Assembly (NCBI GenBank): GCA_902766185.1
Contig: CACXCQ010000238.1
Location: 1-5,747 of the forward strand
Length of the DNA stretch: 5,747 bases
DNA from: an uncultured Eubacteriales bacterium
GTDB lineage: Bacteria; Bacillota; Clostridia; Peptostreptococcales; Anaerovoracaceae
Direction: 5' to 3'
The notes under the pieces are model-generated. The model had not been told where the DNA came from. It made no database searches and worked only from the letters and a program-made list of their open reading frames with translations. Both the position numbers and the translations under genes were made by a program. The stretch's first letter is position 1. Every line of letters begins with the position of its first letter. Of the stretch, positions 1-5,747 are shown piece after piece.

Positions 1-732
1 GATGTTGCTGGTGACGACGACGTCGAACTGCTTCGGTCCCCTCACCAGCTGCATGGCCGCGTTGTCCACGTAGAAGTGATTCAGCTCCACCTCCGGATAA
101 TCGGCGGCCACCTCGTTGACCACCCGCCGCCAGAGCCGCGAGCTTTCCAGAACGTTTGCCTTGTCCACGCTGGTGACCTTCCTGTTTCTCTTCATGGCCA
201 TATCGAAGGCCACCTTCGCGATGCGCCGCACCTCCATCTCGGAATACTGCTCGACATCGTATGCCGCGGGCCCCAGATCCGTCTCCTTCGTCCCCTTTTC
301 GCCGAAGTAGATCCCGCCGGTAAGCTCCCGCACCACCACGATATCCAGGCCTCCGGAAACCAGCTCCGGCTTCAGCGGGCAGGCATCCGCCAGTTCCTCG
401 AAGAGCATGGCCGGACGCAGGTTAGCGAAAAGCCCCAGCTGTCCCCGCAGCCCCAGAAGGGCCATTTCCGGGCGTTCCTTTCCCGGCAGACCGTCCCACT
501 TCGGACCGCCCACCGCGCCCAGAAGCACCGCGTCACTGGCTTTGCAGATCTCCACCGTCTCCTTCGGGAGGCACTCTCCCTTTGCATCGATGGCGCATCC
601 CCCCGCCAGCACATAGGTGAAATCGAAGGTGTGGCCGTACTTCCTGCCGATCTCCTCCAGCACCTTCGTGGTCTGCTCGATCACCTCCGGTCCGATTCCG
701 TCACCCGGGATCACCGCGATTCTGTAATTCAT
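1..732 (-). CDS. leuB: 3-isopropylmalate dehydrogenase, 3' end cut by window edge
   Basis: LeuB oxidises and decarboxylates 3-isopropylmalate to 2-ketoisocaproate with NAD+ in the cytoplasm, the last leucine-specific step before transamination. The N-terminal 244 residues are present; family members are usually about 350-360 aa, so roughly a third is missing beyond the left edge. The protein opens with [17 protein letters not shown], the typical nucleotide-binding start of the isocitrate/isopropylmalate dehydrogenase family. [13 protein letters not shown] (95-107) carries the two substrate arginines (R96, R106). R135 and Y142 lie in [12 protein letters not shown]191 in SVDKANVL and D223 in [10 protein letters not shown], matching the catalytic set of Thermus IPMDH. 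The visible sequence ends in TSNI, just before the expected FGDILSD metal-binding segment. The ATG at 732 has AGGAG (739-743) with a 6-nt spacer. It is the last visible gene of the operon, 42 nt after leuD. No frame break is seen. Confidence 0.97.
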   Translation of the reverse strand, partial: MNYRIAVIPGDGIGPEVIEQTTKVLEEIGRKYGHTFDFTYVLAGGCAIDAKGECLPKETVEICKASDAVLLGAVGGPKWDGLPGKERPEMALLGLRGQLGLFANLRPAMLFEELADACPLKPELVSGGLDIVVVRELTGGIYFGEKGTKETDLGPAAYDVEQYSEMEVRRIAKVAFDMAMKRNRKVTSVDKANVLESSRLWRRVVNEVAADYPEVELNHFYVDNAAMQLVRGPKQFDVVVTSNI

Positions 733-764
733 TCTTCTCTCCTCTCTTCTTCGTCAGCCCTCAT
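729..764 (-). CDS. Possible 11-codon ORF bridging leuD and leuB
   Basis: After the leuD stop, an SD-like AAGGA precedes an ATG at 764 that opens [11 protein letters not shown]. Its TGA overlaps the leuB ATG as ATGA. The acidic and basic run is what a purine-rich SD region would encode anyway, which weakens the case. If translated, its likely role is coupling to leuB. Low confidence. Confidence 0.13.
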   Translation of the reverse strand: MRADEEERREE

Positions 765-774
765 TATGGGTCCT

Positions 775-1257
775 TTATTTCGTCAGGCTCTTCACCAGAC
801 CGCCCGCCGCCATGATCTCCTTGATGAACTCCGGGAAAGGCTGGGCCTGGAACTTTTGCCCTGTACTCTCGTTGACGATCACGCCGGTGTCAAAATCCAC
901 AGACACCTTATCCCCGGCGCTGATGCCTTCCGAGGCTTCCGGGCACTCCAGAATGGGCAGCCCGATGTTGATGGCGTTGCGGTAGAATATCCTGGCGAAG
1001 GTCTTTGCGATGACGCAGCCTACGCCGCTCTCCTTGATGACCAGCGGCGCATGCTCCCGGGAGGATCCGCAGCCGAAGTTGTCTCCGCCCACCATGATGT
1101 CCCCCTGACTCACCTGCTTCACGAACTCCGTGTCGATGTCCTCCATGCAGTGCTCCGCCAGCTCCTTCGGGTCTGCTATGTTCAGGTACCTGGCCGGGAT
1201 GATCACATCGGTGTCCACGTTGTCTCCATATTTGAATACTGTTCCATTTGCTTTCAT
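775..1257 (-). CDS. leuD: 3-isopropylmalate dehydratase small subunit
   Basis: This is the swivel-domain subunit of isopropylmalate isomerase. It pairs with LeuC to convert 2-isopropylmalate to 3-isopropylmalate by dehydration and rehydration. At 160 aa it has the length of the short archaeal/clostridial-type LeuD, against about 200 aa for the enterobacterial form. Visible motifs are [13 protein letters not shown] (13-25, with the substrate-specificity loop containing RYL), [15 protein letters not shown] (57-71, the aconitase-family active-site loop) and [14 protein letters not shown] (88-101). The ATG at 1257 has AGGAG (1266-1270) 8 nt upstream. It starts 51 nt after the leuC stop, as expected for two subunits of one enzyme, and is followed by leuB. 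The YL-containing loop and the leu operon context favour isopropylmalate over homoaconitate or citrate as substrate. Confidence 0.97.
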   Translation of the reverse strand: MKANGTVFKYGDNVDTDVIIPARYLNIADPKELAEHCMEDIDTEFVKQVSQGDIMVGGDNFGCGSSREHAPLVIKESGVGCVIAKTFARIFYRNAINIGLPILECPEASEGISAGDKVSVDFDTGVIVNESTGQKFQAQPFPEFIKEIMAAGGLVKSLTK

Positions 1258-1258
1258 T

Positions 1259-1312
1259 TTATATACTCCTTTTTTCCATCACGCAAAGGCAGGGCTTCTT
1301 CACCGCTGTCAT
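1259..1312 (-). CDS. Possible 17-codon ORF bridging leuC and leuD
   Basis: An ATG overlaps the leuC stop (ATGA) and opens a 17-codon frame, [17 protein letters not shown]. Its TAA ends one base before the leuD ATG, so it fills the gap exactly. A GGAGGAG (1315-1321) inside the last leuC codons could serve as its SD, though the spacing is short (2-4 nt). The leuD SD lies inside this ORF, so its translation could couple LeuC and LeuD synthesis. The peptide resembles nothing I recognise and the arrangement may be chance. Confidence 0.2.
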   Translation of the reverse strand: MTAVKKPCLCVMEKRSI

Positions 1313-2577
1313 ATCTCCTCCGGTCCCGCGATCCGTCCGGCTACTGCGGAGGCCGCTGCCACTGCCGGGCTGGCCAGATACACTTCTGAATCCACATGAC
1401 CCATCCTGCCGACGAAATTCCGGTTCGTGGTGGCGACGCACCGCTCGCCTTCCGCCAGGATACCCATGTGTCCCCCGAGGCACGGGCCGCAGGTCGGTGT
1501 GGATACCGCGCATCCAGCATCGATGAAAATGTCCATGTAACCGCAGCGGATGCACTCCTTGTATACCTCCTGGGTGGCCGGAATGATGATGGCCCGCACG
1601 TCCTGATGGACTGTTTTTCCCTGCAGGATCTCCGCCGCCTTGGCCATATCCTCGATGCGTCCGTTGGTGCAGGAGCCGATCACCACCTGCTGGATGGGGA
1701 TAGCCTCCATTTCGGCGATCTCATCGATGGTCTTCGTGTTCTCCGGAAGATGGGGGAAGGAGACTGTCGGCCGAAGCGCCGAAAGGTCGATGGTGTATTC
1801 CGCGGCGTACACCGCGTCGGGATCCGCCTCGTAGACCGTCCACGTGCCTTCCACTCTGTCCTTCATGTAGTCCTCCGTGACCTTGTCCACCGGGAATATC
1901 CCGTTCTTTCCGCCGGCTTCGATGGCCATATTGGCGATGCACAGCCTGTCCTCCATGGTCAGGGAAGCCACCCCTTCGCCGGTGAATTCCATGGACTTGT
2001 ACAGCGCTCCGTCCACACCGATCATTCCGATGATGTGCAGGATCACATCCTTGCCGGAGACGTGCTCCGAAAGCTTTCCCACCAGGTTGAACCGCAGGGC
2101 TTCCGGCACCTTGAACCAGGCCTGTCCCGTAGCCATGCCGACTGCCATATCCGTGCTCCCGACGCCGGTGGAGAATGCTCCCAAAGCGCCGTACGTGCAG
2201 GTATGGGAATCCGCGCCGATGATGCAGTCTCCCGCCTTCACGATCCCCTGCTCCGGCAGGAGAGCGTGCTCGATGCCCATCCGTCCCACGTCATAGAAGT
2301 TCTTCACATCGAATCTCCTGGCGAAGGTCCTGCACTGCATGCACTGCTGCGCGGACTTAATGTCCTTGTTCGGCGCGAAGTGGTCCATCACCAGGGAGAT
2401 CTTCTCCCGGTCGAACACCCCCGCAAAGCCAGCCTTTTCAAACTCCCGGATGGCCACCGGCGTGGTGATGTCATTTCCCAGCACCATATCCAGATCCGCC
2501 CGGATCAACTGACCTGCCTTTACCTCCGGCAGACCGGCGTGGGCAGCCAGGATCTTCTGTGTCATCGTCATTCCCAT
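1309..2577 (-). CDS. leuC: 3-isopropylmalate dehydratase large subunit
   Basis: LeuC is the [4Fe-4S] catalytic subunit of isopropylmalate isomerase and works with LeuD. From the ATG at 2577 the protein is 422 aa and begins [15 protein letters not shown], a start typical of the roughly 420-aa LeuC type 2 family. The cluster ligands are visible as C303 in GSCTNG and C363/C366 in PTCGPC. Other aconitase-family blocks are MDHFAP (64-69), [14 protein letters not shown] (122-135) and [10 protein letters not shown] (386-395). The open frame extends 12 codons further to an ATG at 2613. I reject that start because GGAGG at 2586-2590 sits 8 nt before the 2577 ATG, and the extra residues ([12 protein letters not shown]) do not look like the family's N-terminus. 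The ATG at 2571 is less well placed. The gene begins 47 nt after leuA, and its stop overlaps the start of a tiny ORF filling the gap to leuD. Confidence 0.97.
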   Translation of the reverse strand: MGMTMTQKILAAHAGLPEVKAGQLIRADLDMVLGNDITTPVAIREFEKAGFAGVFDREKISLVMDHFAPNKDIKSAQQCMQCRTFARRFDVKNFYDVGRMGIEHALLPEQGIVKAGDCIIGADSHTCTYGALGAFSTGVGSTDMAVGMATGQAWFKVPEALRFNLVGKLSEHVSGKDVILHIIGMIGVDGALYKSMEFTGEGVASLTMEDRLCIANMAIEAGGKNGIFPVDKVTEDYMKDRVEGTWTVYEADPDAVYAAEYTIDLSALRPTVSFPHLPENTKTIDEIAEMEAIPIQQVVIGSCTNGRIEDMAKAAEILQGKTVHQDVRAIIIPATQEVYKECIRCGYMDIFIDAGCAVSTPTCGPCLGGHMGILAEGERCVATTNRNFVGRMGHVDSEVYLASPAVAAASAVAGRIAGPEEI

Positions 2578-2585
2578 ATTGCGTT

Positions 2586-2590
2586 CCTCC
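2586..2590 (-). promoter_or_regulatory. leuC ribosome binding site (decides the start)
   Basis: GGAGG on the minus strand lies 8 nt before the ATG at 2577. It falls inside the 12-codon upstream extension of the frame, which argues that the extension is untranslated leader and that LeuC starts at 2577. Confidence 0.85.
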
Positions 2591-2624
2591 ATGTTTATTC
2601 TCTTCACCCTCATTTCCGGGGCTG

Positions 2625-4340
2625 TTATTTAACAAAGTGATCCTTCTTGTTCATCCTGTTCAGCGCGCTGACCAGAGCGTTTACCGACGCCAGAATGATG
2701 TCCTCGTGGGTCCCAACGCCCCAGAACTGTCTCCCCTCCTGATCCTCGATGCAGATGTAGGAGGCGGCTCTGGAGTGGGAATCCGCCGACAGCGCGTGTT
2801 CCGAATAGGTGATGAACTTGTAGTTGAAGGTGTAGGGCGACTGCTTCAGCGCGTTGCTGATGGCGTCCAGGCGGCCGTTGCCCAGGGCTTCAAACTCGTA
2901 GACGGTGTCCTCGATCCTCACCTTGATCCGGGCGATCATGCCGTCATTGGATTTGTGTCCCGAAGCCCGCTCGAACTCGGCATCCGTGATGTCGATGGGA
3001 TCGAACACATTGACGTATTCCCTGGCAAAGGATTTGTACACCTCCACGGGGGCCAGTTCCTTGTGGGCCTTGTCGGAGATATCCTTGACCATGTAGCCGA
3101 TCTCCTCCCGCATGGCCGGCGGGATGATGTAACCGAAGTTGTGCTCCAGAATGTACGCCACGCCGCCCTTTCCGGACTGGCTGTTGATGCGGATGACGTC
3201 CGCCTCATACTCTCTTCCCACATCGTTGGGGTCCAAAGGCAGGTAAGGCACTGTCCAGCGGCCGGGGTCGTTGTCGATGCGGTACTTCATGCCCTTGGCG
3301 ATCGCATCCTGATGGGATCCCGAGAAGGCCGCGAACACCAGCTTGCCGCCGTAGGGCTGACGGGGATGCACCTTCAGGTCGGTGAACCTCTCATAGGTAT
3401 CCACTACCTCCGGCATGTTGGTGAAGTCCAGACCGGGGTCGATGCCGTGGGTGTACATATTCATGGCCACCGTCACGATGTCCACGTTACCGGTTCGTTC
3501 ACCATTTCCGAAGAGGGTCCCTTCCACCCGGTCTGCCCCGGCCAGAAGGCCAAGCTCCGTGTCGGCCACCGCCGTTCCCCGGTCATTGTGGGGATGGAGG
3601 GAGATCAGCAGATTCTCCCGGTTGTGCAGATGCTCGCACATGTACTCGATCTGGGAAGCGTACACGTGGGGCATGGACATGGCCACGGTAGCCGGAAGGT
3701 TGATGATCACCTTGTTCTCCGGCGTGGGCTGCCAGATATCGATGACCGCGTTGCATACCTCCGCCGCGTAATCCATCTCCGTTCCGGTGAAACTCTCCGG
3801 CGAGTACTCGAACTGGAATTCCGTTCCCTCGTATTTCGAGGCGTATTTGCGGATCATCTCCGCCCCGTCGGTCGCGATCTTCTTGATGGAGTCCTTGTCC
3901 CGGTGGAACACCTGCTCCCGCTGGGCGACGGAGGTGGAGTTATATAGATGTACGATTGCTTTCTTCGCGCCCACCAGAGCATCAAAGGTCTTCTTGATGA
4001 TGTGGCGGCGAGACTGGGTCAGCACCTGCACCGTCACATCGTCGGGGATCAGGTTCCCCTCGATCAGAGTCCGCAAAAACTGGTATTCTGTTTCGGAGGC
4101 TGCCGGGAAACCCACCTCGATCTCCTTGAAGCCGAGCTTTACCAGGTAGGCGAAGAATTCCAGCTTCTCTTCCAGGCTCAGGGGGACGATCAACGCCTGA
4201 TTGCCGTCCCGCAGATCTACGCTGCACCAGGCGGGCGGTTTTTCGAGATGATCCCGGGACGCCCATTTCATGTACTGATCGCCCACCGGATAATATCCGG
4301 GACTATACTTGGTGTGGTTTCTCATTACTTTGCTTTTCAT
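2625..4340 (-). CDS. leuA: 2-isopropylmalate synthase, long (yeast/actinobacterial) form
   Basis: LeuA condenses 2-ketoisovalerate with acetyl-CoA to 2-isopropylmalate, the committed step of leucine synthesis. At 571 aa it is the long form, resembling mycobacterial LeuA and yeast Leu4 more than the roughly 510-aa E. coli/Bacillus type. The TIM-barrel domain has [10 protein letters not shown] (41-50; R44 catalytic, D45 metal ligand), EVGFPAAS (75-82), [12 protein letters not shown] (177-188), [10 protein letters not shown] (247-256; metal ligands H249 and H251) and GNGERTGN (278-285), followed by SGSHQDAI (340-347). The C-terminal part (about 465-565, including GNGRLDAI) matches the leucine-binding regulatory domain, so feedback inhibition is likely. 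I chose the ATG at 4340, preceded by AAGAGG (4345-4350, spacer about 4 nt). The frame stays open to an ATG at 4613, but those 91 codons run through the T-box and its terminator. It is the first gene of the operon. Confidence 0.96.
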   Translation of the reverse strand: MKSKVMRNHTKYSPGYYPVGDQYMKWASRDHLEKPPAWCSVDLRDGNQALIVPLSLEEKLEFFAYLVKLGFKEIEVGFPAASETEYQFLRTLIEGNLIPDDVTVQVLTQSRRHIIKKTFDALVGAKKAIVHLYNSTSVAQREQVFHRDKDSIKKIATDGAEMIRKYASKYEGTEFQFEYSPESFTGTEMDYAAEVCNAVIDIWQPTPENKVIINLPATVAMSMPHVYASQIEYMCEHLHNRENLLISLHPHNDRGTAVADTELGLLAGADRVEGTLFGNGERTGNVDIVTVAMNMYTHGIDPGLDFTNMPEVVDTYERFTDLKVHPRQPYGGKLVFAAFSGSHQDAIAKGMKYRIDNDPGRWTVPYLPLDPNDVGREYEADVIRINSQSGKGGVAYILEHNFGYIIPPAMREEIGYMVKDISDKAHKELAPVEVYKSFAREYVNVFDPIDITDAEFERASGHKSNDGMIARIKVRIEDTVYEFEALGNGRLDAISNALKQSPYTFNYKFITYSEHALSADSHSRAASYICIEDQEGRQFWGVGTHEDIILASVNALVSALNRMNKKDHFVK

Positions 4341-4373
4341 ACTACCTCTTCTCTTTCCTTTTTTTCCGGTGCC

Positions 4374-4410
4374 AAAAACAGAAAAACCTCCGTCCATCAA
4401 GAGACGAAGG
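4374..4410 (-). terminator. Intrinsic terminator controlled by the T-box
   Basis: The minus-strand RNA forms a 9-bp stem (4410-4402 with 4395-4387, including two G-U pairs) around a 6-nt loop CUUGAU. It is followed by a U-rich tract in two runs of five U (4386-4382 and 4378-4374). It ends about 33 nt before the leuA ATG and shares its 5' strand with the antiterminator. Charged tRNA-Leu should therefore favour termination before leuA. Confidence 0.93.
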
Positions 4411-4434
4411 CATAGCCTGCGCGGTACCACTCTT
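4398..4434 (-). promoter_or_regulatory. T-box antiterminator with tRNA acceptor-binding bulge
   Basis: AAGAGUGGUACCGCG (4434-4420) is a close match to the conserved T-box sequence. AAGAG (4434-4430) pairs fully with CUCUU (4403-4399), and GCG (4422-4420) pairs with CGU (4406-4404), leaving the classic 7-nt bulge UGGUACC. Inside is a small AGGC-UAU-GCCU hairpin. UGGU in the bulge can pair with the ACCA 3' end of an uncharged tRNA. This requires discriminator base A, which is usual for tRNA-Leu. The 3' strand CGUCUCUU also belongs to the terminator stem, so the two structures exclude each other. Confidence 0.95.
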
Positions 4435-4519
4435 GTTGGCATGCTGTTTCGACCGATCAGCTCCGGCCGCCCTGCCCTGCAGGGGATCACATGCCCGCTC
4501 AAAGTTTCTGCTCCCGGGT

Positions 4520-4522
4520 GAG
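4520..4522 (-). promoter_or_regulatory. T-box specifier codon CUC (Leu)
   Basis: The minus strand reads CUC within GGAUGUCUCACCCGG, on the 3' side of the Stem I internal loop. It is followed by the expected purine (A) and lies just below the CCGGA strand of the upper helix. CUC is a leucine codon that would pair with the GAG anticodon of tRNA-Leu, in line with leuA downstream. The neighbouring frames, UCU and UCA, are serine codons and fit neither the position nor the gene. Assigned by position and context. Confidence 0.88.
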
Positions 4523-4627
4523 ACATCCGGTTCGATCTGCAGCCTCGCACCAACCGGCTGCTCTCTGTAAGATCCTCTTCCGAACTTATTCCGTTCATCG
4601 CATCTTTATTCAAATCTGATGTTACAA

Positions 4628-4656
4628 ATGATATACCAGTATATTAGCTTTGTCAA
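4628..4656 (-). promoter_or_regulatory. leu operon promoter
   Basis: This is a sigma-A type promoter on the minus strand. The -35 is a perfect TTGACA (4656-4651), the spacer is 17 nt and the -10 is TATCAT (4633-4628, one mismatch to TATAAT). Transcription should begin near 4621, giving a leader of about 280 nt that starts just before Stem I of the T-box. The strong promoter fits control exerted mainly by attenuation. Inferred from sequence only. Confidence 0.85.
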
Positions 4657-4681
4657 TACAATATTTCGTTTTTTCCAAACA

Positions 4682-4696
4682 AATTTTCAGACATCT
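4682..4696. promoter_or_regulatory. Candidate CodY box
   Basis: AATTTTCAGACATCT matches the CodY consensus AATTTTCWGAAAATT at 12 of 15 positions; the mismatches are at positions 11, 13 and 14. It lies between the two divergent promoters, 25 nt upstream of the leu -35 and 35 nt upstream of the ilvB -35. CodY is the Firmicutes repressor that senses branched-chain amino acids and GTP, and ilv/leu genes are its classic targets. The left half-site is perfect and the right is poor. In AT-rich DNA such a match can arise by chance, and no codY gene is visible here. Confidence 0.4.
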
Positions 4697-4701
4697 CTTT
4701 G

Positions 4702-4718
4702 TTTTTTGTCACAAAAAA
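4702..4718. repeat. 17-bp perfect palindrome in the divergent control region
   Basis: TTTTTTGT-C-ACAAAAAA is an 8-bp perfect inverted repeat around one central base, 13 nt upstream of the ilvB -35. A one-base centre cannot form a good RNA hairpin loop, so a DNA-binding dimer site is more likely than a terminator. I do not recognise it as the consensus of a named regulator. The low-complexity A/T arms leave chance possible. Confidence 0.45.
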
Positions 4719-4731
4719 TGAAAAATTCTTG

Positions 4732-4759
4732 TTGCTTTTGTTCAGAAACCGTTTATAAT
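4732..4759 (+). promoter_or_regulatory. ilvB promoter
   Basis: A perfect -10 TATAAT (4754-4759) lies 41 nt before the ilvB ATG. The best -35 is TTGCTT (4732-4737, spacer 16 nt), which keeps only the TTG of the consensus, so help from an activator or upstream AT-rich DNA is possible. The predicted start is near 4766, giving a 5' UTR of about 35 nt. That is too short for a T-box or peptide attenuator. The -10 is well supported and the -35 is weak. Confidence 0.7.
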
Positions 4760-4776
4760 AGTATCCGTAGTACTAT
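4758..4776. repeat. Inverted repeat over the ilvB transcription start
   Basis: ATAGTA (4758-4763) and TACTAT (4771-4776) form a 6-bp inverted repeat with a 7-nt spacer. It begins inside the -10 hexamer and spans the predicted start near 4766. A repressor bound here would block initiation. As RNA, only part would be transcribed, so a 5' hairpin is less likely. Candidate operator only. Confidence 0.35.
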
Positions 4777-4780
4777 CGAC

Positions 4781-4787
4781 AAGGAGG
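4781..4787 (+). promoter_or_regulatory. ilvB ribosome binding site with long spacer
   Basis: AAGGAGG is a near-ideal SD sequence, but 13 nt separate it from the ilvB ATG, longer than the usual 5-9 nt. No in-frame alternative start lies closer, and the protein's N-terminus (MRVTGSQLVAEVLLEHGV) matches the family from the ATG at 4801. Translation may be somewhat reduced by the spacing. Confidence 0.75.
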
Positions 4788-4800
4788 AAACACAGACACT

Positions 4801-5747
4801 ATGAGAGTTACAGGATCACAGCTGGTCGCCGAGGTTCTGCTGGAGCATGGCGTGGATACCATTTTCGGTTATCCCGGCGGAACGATCCTCAATCTGTACG
4901 ATACGCTGTACGAGTACAGAGACAGGATCAGGCACGTCCTCTCCGCCCATGAGCAGGGAGCAGCCCACGCTGCCGACGGTTATTCCCGGTCAACGGGAAA
5001 GACCGGCGTCGTCTTCGCCACCAGCGGACCGGGAGCCACCAACCTGGTCACCGGTATCGCTACCGCGTTTATGGACAGCATCCCGATGGTGGCCATCACC
5101 TGCAACGTTCCCGATCCCCTGATCGGCAGAGACGCGTTCCAGGAGGTGAGCATCACCGGAATCACCATTCCCATCACGAAGCATACCTATTTTGTCAATC
5201 ATATCGAGGATCTGGCGGATGCCATCCGGGGCGCCTTCCGCATCGCCAACAGCGGGCGCAAGGGGCCGGTGCTCATCGATATCACCAAGGATGTCACCGC
5301 GGATACCATCAACTACAAGCCGGGCAAACCCCTGCCCCTCGATCCCCTTCCTGCCTTTGATCCGGAAGACGTCCGCAAGGTCGCGGCAATGATCAACGCG
5401 GCGGAGAAGCCGGTGATCTACTGCGGCGGCGGAGTGCCCTCCTCCGGCGCGGGAGACGAGCTGCTGGAGCTCATGGAAAAGGCGGACATTCCGGCCACCT
5501 ATACGCTGATGGCTGCCGGCCTCATCGGCTACGATAATCCCCGCACCCTGGGCATGCTGGGCATGCACGGATCCATCGCCGCCAACAAGGCCATCGACCG
5601 CAGCGACCTGGTCATCGCCATCGGCGCCAGATTCAGCGACCGGGTAGCCCTGAATCCCGGAAAATTCGGCCGCAGGGCGCGGAAGGTGCAGATCGACATC
5701 GACACCAGTGAGATCAACAAGAACGTCATCGTCGACCTGGGCGTGAC
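4801..5747 (+). CDS. ilvB: Acetolactate synthase (AHAS) large subunit, 3' end cut by window edge
   Basis: This is the thiamine-diphosphate enzyme that condenses two pyruvates to acetolactate, or pyruvate with 2-ketobutyrate to acetohydroxybutyrate, opening the valine, leucine and isoleucine pathways. 315 codons are present of a usual 550-600. The N-terminal PYR domain (about 3-165) has FGYPGG (22-27), the ThDP-activating glutamate E51 in SAHEQGAAHAADGY, SGPGATN, and IGRDAFQEV (108-116). The central FAD/DHS-like domain starts near 190, with PVIYCGGG and GARFSDRV (275-282). The last corresponds to the RFDDR signature of biosynthetic, FAD-containing AHAS and argues against the catabolic alsS type. 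After it the sequence reads ALNP where many homologues have TGN. The ATG at 4801 is the only reasonable start, but its SD (AAGGAGG, 4781-4787) is 13 nt away. It is divergent from the leu operon. Any ilvN or ilvC downstream lies outside the window. Confidence 0.96.
   Translation, partial: MRVTGSQLVAEVLLEHGVDTIFGYPGGTILNLYDTLYEYRDRIRHVLSAHEQGAAHAADGYSRSTGKTGVVFATSGPGATNLVTGIATAFMDSIPMVAITCNVPDPLIGRDAFQEVSITGITIPITKHTYFVNHIEDLADAIRGAFRIANSGRKGPVLIDITKDVTADTINYKPGKPLPLDPLPAFDPEDVRKVAAMINAAEKPVIYCGGGVPSSGAGDELLELMEKADIPATYTLMAAGLIGYDNPRTLGMLGMHGSIAANKAIDRSDLVIAIGARFSDRVALNPGKFGRRARKVQIDIDTSEINKNVIVDLGV

Larger units (their letters stand above)
4374..4621 (-). ncRNA. Leucine-specific T-box leader (riboswitch) of the leu operon
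   Basis: This leader binds tRNA and lets transcription continue into leuA when tRNA-Leu is uncharged. The minus-strand RNA runs from about 4621. Stem I (4607-4501) is closed by AAAG/CUUU. It has a K-turn (UGC/GCA stem, GAU bulge, tandem GA pairs), then a specifier loop below UUCGG (4584-4580) paired with CCGGA (4530-4526). Above that are GAUCU/AGAUC (4574-4570 with 4538-4534), an AGAGA bulge (4566-4562), and GCAGCC/GGCUGC (4561-4556 with 4544-4539) closing an apical loop with GGUGCGA. The bulge and loop are the conserved double T-loop module that stacks on the tRNA elbow. A second domain is closed by GGCAUG/CAUGCC (4495-4490 with 4443-4438). The antiterminator and terminator follow. The helices were paired by eye. 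The class is certain from the conserved T-box sequence, and leucine specificity follows from the codon and the gene. Confidence 0.95.

Noticed and set aside
76..1389. Long plus-strand open frame opposite leuB and leuD
   Set aside because: It is antisense to two genes with clear motifs, has a composition rich in His, Arg and Leu typical of GC-rich shadows, and has no recognisable domain.
2578..2613. 12-codon N-terminal extension of LeuC from an ATG at 2613
   Set aside because: The strong GGAGG at 2586-2590 lies inside it at ideal distance from the ATG at 2577, and family proteins start at that point.
1396..3947. Two long plus-strand open frames (414 and 462 aa) opposite leuC and leuA
   Set aside because: They mirror the codon bias of the minus-strand genes, show no family motifs or credible SD, and would overlap well-supported enzymes completely.
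4702..4718. Reading the palindrome as a Rex site or intrinsic terminator
   Set aside because: The Rex consensus needs TTGTGA and TCACAA arms with a spacer, which are absent. A one-base centre and A/U-only arms make a poor terminator, and no gene ends nearby.
4619..4804. Small plus-strand ORF (61 codons) in the divergent control region
   Set aside because: It has low-complexity Phe/Ser/Cys/Gln content in AT-rich promoter DNA, no SD, and covers both promoters and the ilvB SD.
1..5747. Mobile elements, CRISPR arrays, tRNA/rRNA genes or a novel defence-type system
   Set aside because: No transposase, direct-repeat array, cloverleaf or unexplained gene was found; every coding stretch is a branched-chain amino acid gene.

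Overview
The window holds a leucine biosynthesis operon on the minus strand, transcribed leuA > leuC > leuD > leuB. Facing away from it on the plus strand is the 5' half of ilvB, the acetolactate synthase large subunit. Features pointing to a Gram-positive Clostridia-type bacterium (Firmicutes/Bacillota) are a tRNA-sensing T-box leader before leuA, strong purine-rich Shine-Dalgarno (SD) sites, LeuC (422 aa) and LeuD (160 aa) of the short 'type 2' forms, and GC-rich genes around an AT-rich control region. I cannot name a species.

Layout: 1-732 (-) is leuB, cut by the window edge (244 N-terminal residues present). 775-1257 (-) is leuD, 1309-2577 (-) is leuC and 2625-4340 (-) is leuA. The gaps are only 42-51 nt, so this is one transcription unit. 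4341-4800 is a 460-nt divergent control region. It holds the minus-strand leu promoter (-35 TTGACA, 17-nt spacer, -10 TATCAT) and a leucine T-box leader of about 280 nt. The leader shows Stem I with a CUC (Leu) specifier, a K-turn, a double T-loop module, an antiterminator and a competing terminator. The same region holds the ilvB promoter (-10 TATAAT), a CodY-box-like site (12 of 15 positions) and two inverted repeats. 4801-5747 (+) is ilvB, cut by the right edge after 315 full codons.

How the genes work together: IlvB starts the branched-chain pathway by making acetolactate. The valine precursor 2-ketoisovalerate from that pathway is the substrate of LeuA. LeuCD isomerises the product and LeuB oxidises and decarboxylates it to 2-ketoisocaproate, the last keto acid before leucine. 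Control appears layered: uncharged tRNA-Leu at the T-box (leu operon only), a C-terminal regulatory domain on LeuA for leucine feedback, and possibly CodY or another DNA-binding protein acting on both divergent promoters. The predicted ilvB transcript has only about 35 nt before its start, so ilvB has no T-box of its own here.

I found no mobile element, CRISPR array, tRNA or rRNA gene, and no unknown system. The less ordinary points are the actinobacterial/yeast-type long LeuA under a Firmicutes T-box, two tiny ORFs tiling the leuC-leuD and leuD-leuB gaps with ATGA junctions, the unexplained palindromes in the control region, and a start-site trap that would fuse 91 leader codons to leuA.
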